Source: Pseudoscleropodium purum
Taxonomy: Eukaryota; Streptophyta; Bryopsida; Hypnales; Brachytheciaceae
Direction: 5' to 3'
Assembly: GCA_963969395.1 (NCBI GenBank)
Contig: OZ017802.1
Coordinates: forward strand, 20,181,410-20,245,409
DNA: 64,000 bases
The translations under genes were made by a program, and so were the position numbers. This document shows positions 59,208-64,000 of the stretch, in pieces (positions within the stretch are counted from its first letter, which is position 1; each line of letters begins with the position of its first letter). Under the pieces are notes generated by a model that searched no databases, had not been told where the DNA came from, and saw only the letters and a program-made list of their open reading frames with translations.

Positions 59208-60130
59208 ATATATGTATATATATATATATCAAATACAAAAAACAAACATTTTCCTCCCATATTTGTCTTCCTAAACCTATAAGATGGATACACTCAAAAT
59301 TGTCCCCTATTTAACATTGCCATCATCACTATGTCCATCTCCTAATTAATATGTACATATGTAGAAGAAATGATTTTAGAACATCTACCCAAAAAAACTT
59401 TGACCCTTTAGTACTTTGCATATGAGATCCAAACGTTGTGTTCATTGGTGCGTTGGAACATCCATTCACTTGCTAACAAATAAATATGAAATGTGACAAG
59501 TGTCATAAGAAGAACTAATCATAGTTGCAAAACATGGTAGTTTTGAAGGTACCTACCTTAACCCCTAAATGACAAACTGATGATTGTGGAAATCATCCAT
59601 TTTGGTACCATATCTATAATTGGTATTAAAAAAAATCCAAAATCACTTATTGAAAGTCAAACTATTGTAGAAAACCTTCCTTTTTTCATACCAAATTTGG
59701 AGGATGAATAGTTGCACTTTTGTCCTACACCAAAAGATTCTTTGTCATTCATCAGACACAAAACGTTCGTGGTGTCGTTTATTTAGTCTCCATGCACCAT
59801 TTGGTTGGTTTCAGTGGGGGATCGTCCTTTCTTGAAATTGTTGCCATTCTAATGATTTCGCAACAACCGTTCAAGAACTCGACTTCATCATTCATTTTAC
59901 GTTTAACTATTGCTTGAATGAACATCTTTTCATGAACATTATCATTCTATTGAACTCACTGATGCAAGAGAACTGATATCAGCTCCTTCTCCATTCCAAG
60001 GTTTCTCACAACCTCAAGGGTTTTAATTTACACTTGCATTGATTCCTACAGTCTTTGAAGCTGCAGTATTTCTGAAAATGTGTGCCATTGGTTTCAAGTG
60101 AAGTGGCAGATCGAGTGACCAATTGTTGTA
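59208..60130. other. Intergenic DNA upstream of the SKS gene
   Basis: A dispersed-repeat copy lies at 59,665-59,756 (listed separately). No gene seen. Confidence 0.5.
59665..59756 (+). repeat. Dispersed repeat copy
   Basis: GTCAAACTATTGTAGAAAACC, then GAGGATGAATAGTTGCACTT and TTTGTCATTCATC; closest relative is the inverted copy at 7,146-7,255, with a weaker one at 9,651-9,790. Confidence 0.65.
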
Positions 60131-60147
60131 TTTTTTTTTTTTTTTTT
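60131..60147 (+). promoter_or_regulatory. Poly(T) tract upstream of the SKS start
   Basis: A run of 17 T about 90 bp before the chosen ATG. No convincing TATA box is seen, so the promoter is not placed. Confidence 0.2.
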
Positions 60148-60239
60148 GTCTGCGCATTCTTTGAATTGAAGGTTACTCCTTGATTGTTTCATTTCTTTTG
60201 GAGAGGACAAGAGAAGTAAAATGTAAGTTAAGTGGCAGG

Positions 60240-63200
60240 ATGGTGAGGATGGTGGTATTTGCCTACACTCTGGTCGTTCTTCTTTTCAGCTTGAGAGAAG
60301 GGGTTGTTGCGGAAGACCCATACCAGTATGAGGATTGGACTGTGTCCTATATCAGTGCTTCACCATTAGGAGTTACGCAAAAAGTAAGTGGCTCTCTCGA
60401 TACGAAGCTTCACACACAAGTGTCGGATTTATCAGCAACGTAGAAAATTTACAGTAAGTTGGTGGATTTTGCTGACCTTTTTGTGGGTATTCTAAAAGAT
60501 TTCTTGGTTTAACATGACCTTGATCATATTTGTGAGAATATGAGAATTCAGATGGGTTGGAAATTATATCACCAGAAGCGGTGAAGAGCATTATATGTGT
60601 TGATACAAAACAAGTTGAATGTAGGAAAGTCCCTAACTCCCCATGTGACCCACTCAAAAGTGCTAAAAAATGAATCATGAGGCGTCTTGGTCCTTCATGT
60701 CGACCAGGAGTGCGAGATTCTCACGCAGATGGAAAGGTGTAATCGTGAAGTTTGAACACTTTGGGGTTTTTTATTGATGGCAATGGTATCAATTCTCAAA
60801 AATGCGGTGTAGAGTGCTGCATGGTAATCAAACATACTTGCTTCTTTGATCGTCATTGAGACGACCATGAAGACGTGCTCCAGAAAATCCTCATTCTTAT
60901 CATTCAATTTCCTCATTTTAGAATGCTCCTAAAGCTCTTGATTTTGATGATCTTGAAAGAAATCTGAGCCTGCGGATTTTGATTTTGTTTTCACGATTTT
61001 TAACACTACATAACCCCTGGCTGGTTGCCAATACTTTGTGAAACCAATTTCATATGCCTGAGCTGACCACGACTGTCGTTCATGAATTACATGTTGTAAT
61101 GGCAGGTAATAGCCATAAACGATCAATTTCCAGGACCTCAGCTGGAGACGACAACCAATTACAATTTAGTAATCAACGTGCACAACGAACTCGATGAGCC
61201 CCTGCTTATTACATGGTAAGCAAGCTCCCCGCGGTCTCTTTTTATTGACGTAATTAGAGGATACTATTTGAGTTCATTTTTAATTTTAACCACAATTTAG
61301 GAGTGAAATTTCCGAGAGGTTTAGTTTATTGGAGAGATTTGGGTAACAATACAGAAATCTGCTGAGATCAAGTTATAATCAGAATGTAATTTACTTATGC
61401 AATTGCAAAACGGCAGATTGTAGAGCACCATTGAAAGGACAATAGACAGCCTCATTTTCATTCAAGGATCAGTAATCGTAGACATTTAGTTAAGTCATGC
61501 TTTCACGCAATGATTGCTAACTGAAGGCCAACTGAGTCCACCGGAGAAGATGAGTTGCTGTTGGTAACAGGACTGTCAGTAGGAGACTCAATCAGGTCCC
61601 TACTGGTTTTTGTATCCTCTACCTTACACCGATTTTGCCTCCATCACATTAATTACCAACCAAACTCGATTTGAGCATGATTCAAAGTATCAAATTTAAG
61701 ACGTGTGCAGATTCAAGTTTCTAAATGTCCATTTGGAAAGAGTCAATGTTGTTTCCACCAATATATGGAAATTGACTTTTATGGAAATTGACTTACTGGA
61801 GACGAATGTGATCCTCCCGGTGATCCTGACCCTCTAATTCTCATCAAGAACATGAGCTAGGCCTCGCGTTCCGAGGTTTTCGAAGCCTCCTCTCTCTTGG
61901 AATGCAAGCCTCGCTCTCTGACACCTCCAATTATTATTATTATTATTATTTTGTTTGTGCAGGGATGGCATCCAGATGCGCAAGAATGCCTGGCAAGATG
62001 GGGTGGAGGGCACCAACTGCCCCATCCAACCAGGTTGCAGTTGGACGTACCACTTCAAAATGAAAGATCAGATCGGAAGCTACTATTACTACCCCTCTTT
62101 GATGTTTCAGAAAGCAGCTGGAGGATTTGGCAGCATCAGAGTAAATCCTCGCCGTATCATTGCCTCACCTTTCGCCCATCCTGCAGATGACTTTGTGGTG
62201 CTCATTGGGGACTGGTACAAGACTGACCATCAGGTCAGTTACTTCGTCCTTCAAAGCCATTCCTCATGGACAACCGTTTGTTTTTCACACACTAGTAGAA
62301 AACAGTGTCCGAATCAGCACATTTTTTTGTTGCTTTGGTTGACTTGATTCGAACATTGTTTTCTACTTGTGACGCATATTTTTATTCAGTATGTGATCTC
62401 TGCAATTGGGTTCTCCTTATGTAGGTGAAAATTTTGCAGATTTGACTCGTGAGTTCCATTCAATTCCTACGTAGTTCACCGTTCATGTCATTCATTTATC
62501 AACATTCACAGTCTCTACTTACAATGCATTTTTTGGGTCACATTGTACACTTGTCGTCATGCAAAACCATGTTACTACATGCATTAATGAATACAAGAAA
62601 CTAAGAGTCCTAGAAGCCAAGTGACTACAAAATTTCTTCTACCGGTTGGCTAAGAAAGTTGATTTTCAAAGTTCACTATGAAGCAGGTCTACTTTTACTC
62701 GACATTCCATTCATGTAACTAGAAAGAAACGATACTGATAGGTAGCACGCCCATGTCGTGAATAATGTGCTTGCGACAGACATTAAGATCTGCCGTGGAC
62801 GAAGGCCATCTGCTATGGCCACCTGACGCTATACTTATCAATGGCAAGGGACCAGATCAGACCTCATTCACTGTTGATCAGGGTACGTTGCACCATTTCC
62901 TTTCCAATTAGAATTCCACCAAAGAACGTGACATGAATGTCAATAATTTGAAGGGTTTAGCAACAGTTTTTCAGGAACGCTTTTAGCTACATGCATCGTT
63001 TTGGCACATGCTTCAGCAACGTTTTTCAGCGAACATGGAAATTTTGGAACATGATTAAGCAAACACGAACTTTTTTTCAGCGAACATGCTCCAAAACATG
63101 GTTCATTTTGGACAATGTTTAGCAGAAACGTTGAATTTCATCTTTGGAATCACATCTGCGTATTAAATTAGCAACGTCCAGTCGTTGCTACAAAACGTTT

Positions 63201-63634
63201 GCTAAAGGACTTGAATTCCAGTAGTGATTTTCTCAAAGAAAGCACTGATGATGTCCCTAAACAAGTTCTCATTTGATGTACACAGGAAAAACATATCGAT
63301 TCCGAATTTCCAACGTTGGTTTGACACAGACACTAAATTTCAGAATTCAAGGGCACCGCTTACTGCTGGTGGAGACTGAGGGTTCCTATGTGAAACAGAC
63401 TTATTATTCCTCACTGGATGTCCACTTAGGCCAGTCCTACTCTGTCTTGGTGACGATGGAGCAGAGTGTGCCGGCAAACTTTCACATTGTTGCAAGCACA
63501 AGATTCGGTTGGCCCAAGCTTTCGGGCTTGGCTGTGCTTCACTACTCAACTTCTCACGATGAATTTGCATCTGAAGATTTGCCTCCAGCGCCGAACGATG
63601 TTCAATCGTCTCTTGAGCAAGCGAGAAGCATCAA
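60240..63634 (+). CDS. SKU5/SKS-like multicopper-oxidase-like protein, 5' five exons (3' end outside window)
   Basis: Exons with GT-AG introns and matching phases: 60,240-60,383; 61,106-61,215; 61,963-62,233; 62,780-62,882; 63,286-63,634; donor GTGAGA at 63,635. They give 325 codons plus 2 nt, a little over half of the usual ~590 aa. An AG acceptor at 63,998-63,999 may start exon 6. Residues 1-24 are a signal peptide (cleavage VVA|EDP); the ATG at 60,240 is preferred to an in-frame one at 60,180 because it starts this peptide directly. Landmarks: VSYISASPLGV, INDQFPGP, AWQDGVEGTNCPI, KDQIGSYYYYPS, FGSIRVNPR, LIGDWY, LINGKGP, YRFRISNVG, FRIQGHRLLLVETEGSY, QARSIK. Copper-ligand His are missing (ITWDG where laccases have HWHG), as in the SKU5 family: secreted or GPI-anchored cell-wall proteins of directional growth, probably not oxidases. 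Confidence 0.92.
62290..62371. mobile_element. 82-bp CACTA MITE in SKS intron 3
   Basis: Left end CACTAGTAGAAAACAGTGTC and right end (reverse complement) CACAAGTAGAAAACAATGTT, continuing CGAATCA, are inverted repeats of about 27 bp. Flanks ACA and ACG may be a 3-bp duplication with one change. Confidence 0.7.
62951..63226. mobile_element. Probable CACTA-type MITE in SKS intron 4
   Basis: The right end (reverse complement) starts CACTACTGGAATTCAAG and continues TCCTTTAGCAAACGTTTT. The left side reads AAGGGTTTAGCAACAGTTTT, an inverted match, but the outermost left end is decayed. The interior repeats CAGCGAACATG and AACATG words. Confidence 0.45.
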
Positions 63635-64000
63635 GTGAGAGCTCGTGACCTCTGAGATATTTTTCTGCTTTACTTTTTTTCATCAAAGTACTAAGAAGGA
63701 AAAAACTTTATGTGAGAAATTTAATGTACCACACATTATAACTAAGCTTTTGGGTCATGGATGCCATGACCTCAATCCAAACCATTTCTAAAGAGGTGAA
63801 AACCAAGCAATAGCCATTAAGAACTCTGACACCTCCTAATCAACCATTTTCCTTTGGGCTAAACATGGCCAGATTTCATAAATATTTTGGTCTCAGTACA
63901 ACCTTGTAAAAGGTTTAAGCAAAAAATGCAATTATTTATCCAGATTTTAGATCAAATTTATTGGTAATTTGTTACATATTGCCGAAAATTATGTTGCAGC
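63635..64000 (+). other. SKS intron 5 (incomplete)
   Basis: Begins with donor GTGAGA after the phase-2 end of exon 5. No exon with the next conserved SKS residues is seen. A candidate acceptor TTGCAG ends at 63,999. Confidence 0.6.

Noticed and set aside
1..64000. CRISPR arrays, bacterial operons or organelle DNA
   Set aside because: Spliced genes, plant transposons and irregular AT-rich spacers are present. The tandem arrays have no constant repeat with unique spacers of equal length, and no chloroplast or mitochondrial genes are seen.

Overview
The window is nuclear DNA of a plant, most likely a land plant with a large, repeat-rich genome. Two genes have plant-type spliced exons: an NDRG-family gene and an SKU5/SKS-type multicopper-oxidase-like gene. 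Both are clearly richer in G+C than the AT-rich DNA around them. The rest is transposon debris: Ty1/copia, CACTA, Mutator-type and Tc1/mariner-type remnants plus a Rep/HUH-type element. I cannot name the species. The SKS protein looks to me more like bryophyte or other non-seed-plant members than angiosperm ones, but that is an impression.

Layout. 0.65-2.86 kb: a decayed element coding for a Rep-like HUH endonuclease, bounded by 11-bp direct repeats. 3-22 kb: AT-rich intergenic DNA with diverged tandem arrays, dispersed repeats, small MITEs, palindromes and one GC-rich island at 7.5-7.8 kb. 22.4-26.4 kb: the complete NDRG-like gene (8 coding exons, plus strand), preceded by a diverged tandem array and a TATA box. 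27.0-27.7 kb: a GC-rich stretch with no recognisable gene. 29.25-35.72 kb: two almost identical ~440-bp direct repeats; next to the left one sits a 3.85-kb unit that carries a broken copia pol and is bounded by 49-bp perfect inverted repeats.

41.9-59.2 kb: two paralogous copies of an unrecognised, formerly coding repeat (copy 1 from 41.94 kb, copy 2 from 57.76 kb). Each copy holds insertions the other lacks, so each gives the empty site for the other. Copy 1 carries a 1.1-kb TIR element, a 192-bp CACTA MITE and a 7.34-kb CACTA element with an ATA target-site duplication; copy 2 carries a different ~190-bp MITE. Between them lie a 2.2-kb field of repeated GACAAWTTGTC motifs, a Mutator-like MITE and a Tc1/mariner relic.

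60.24 kb to the right edge: the 5' five exons of the SKS gene (plus strand), with MITEs in introns 3 and 4; the gene runs off the window. The two genes have no evident functional link. The interest of the window is mostly in the mobile elements.
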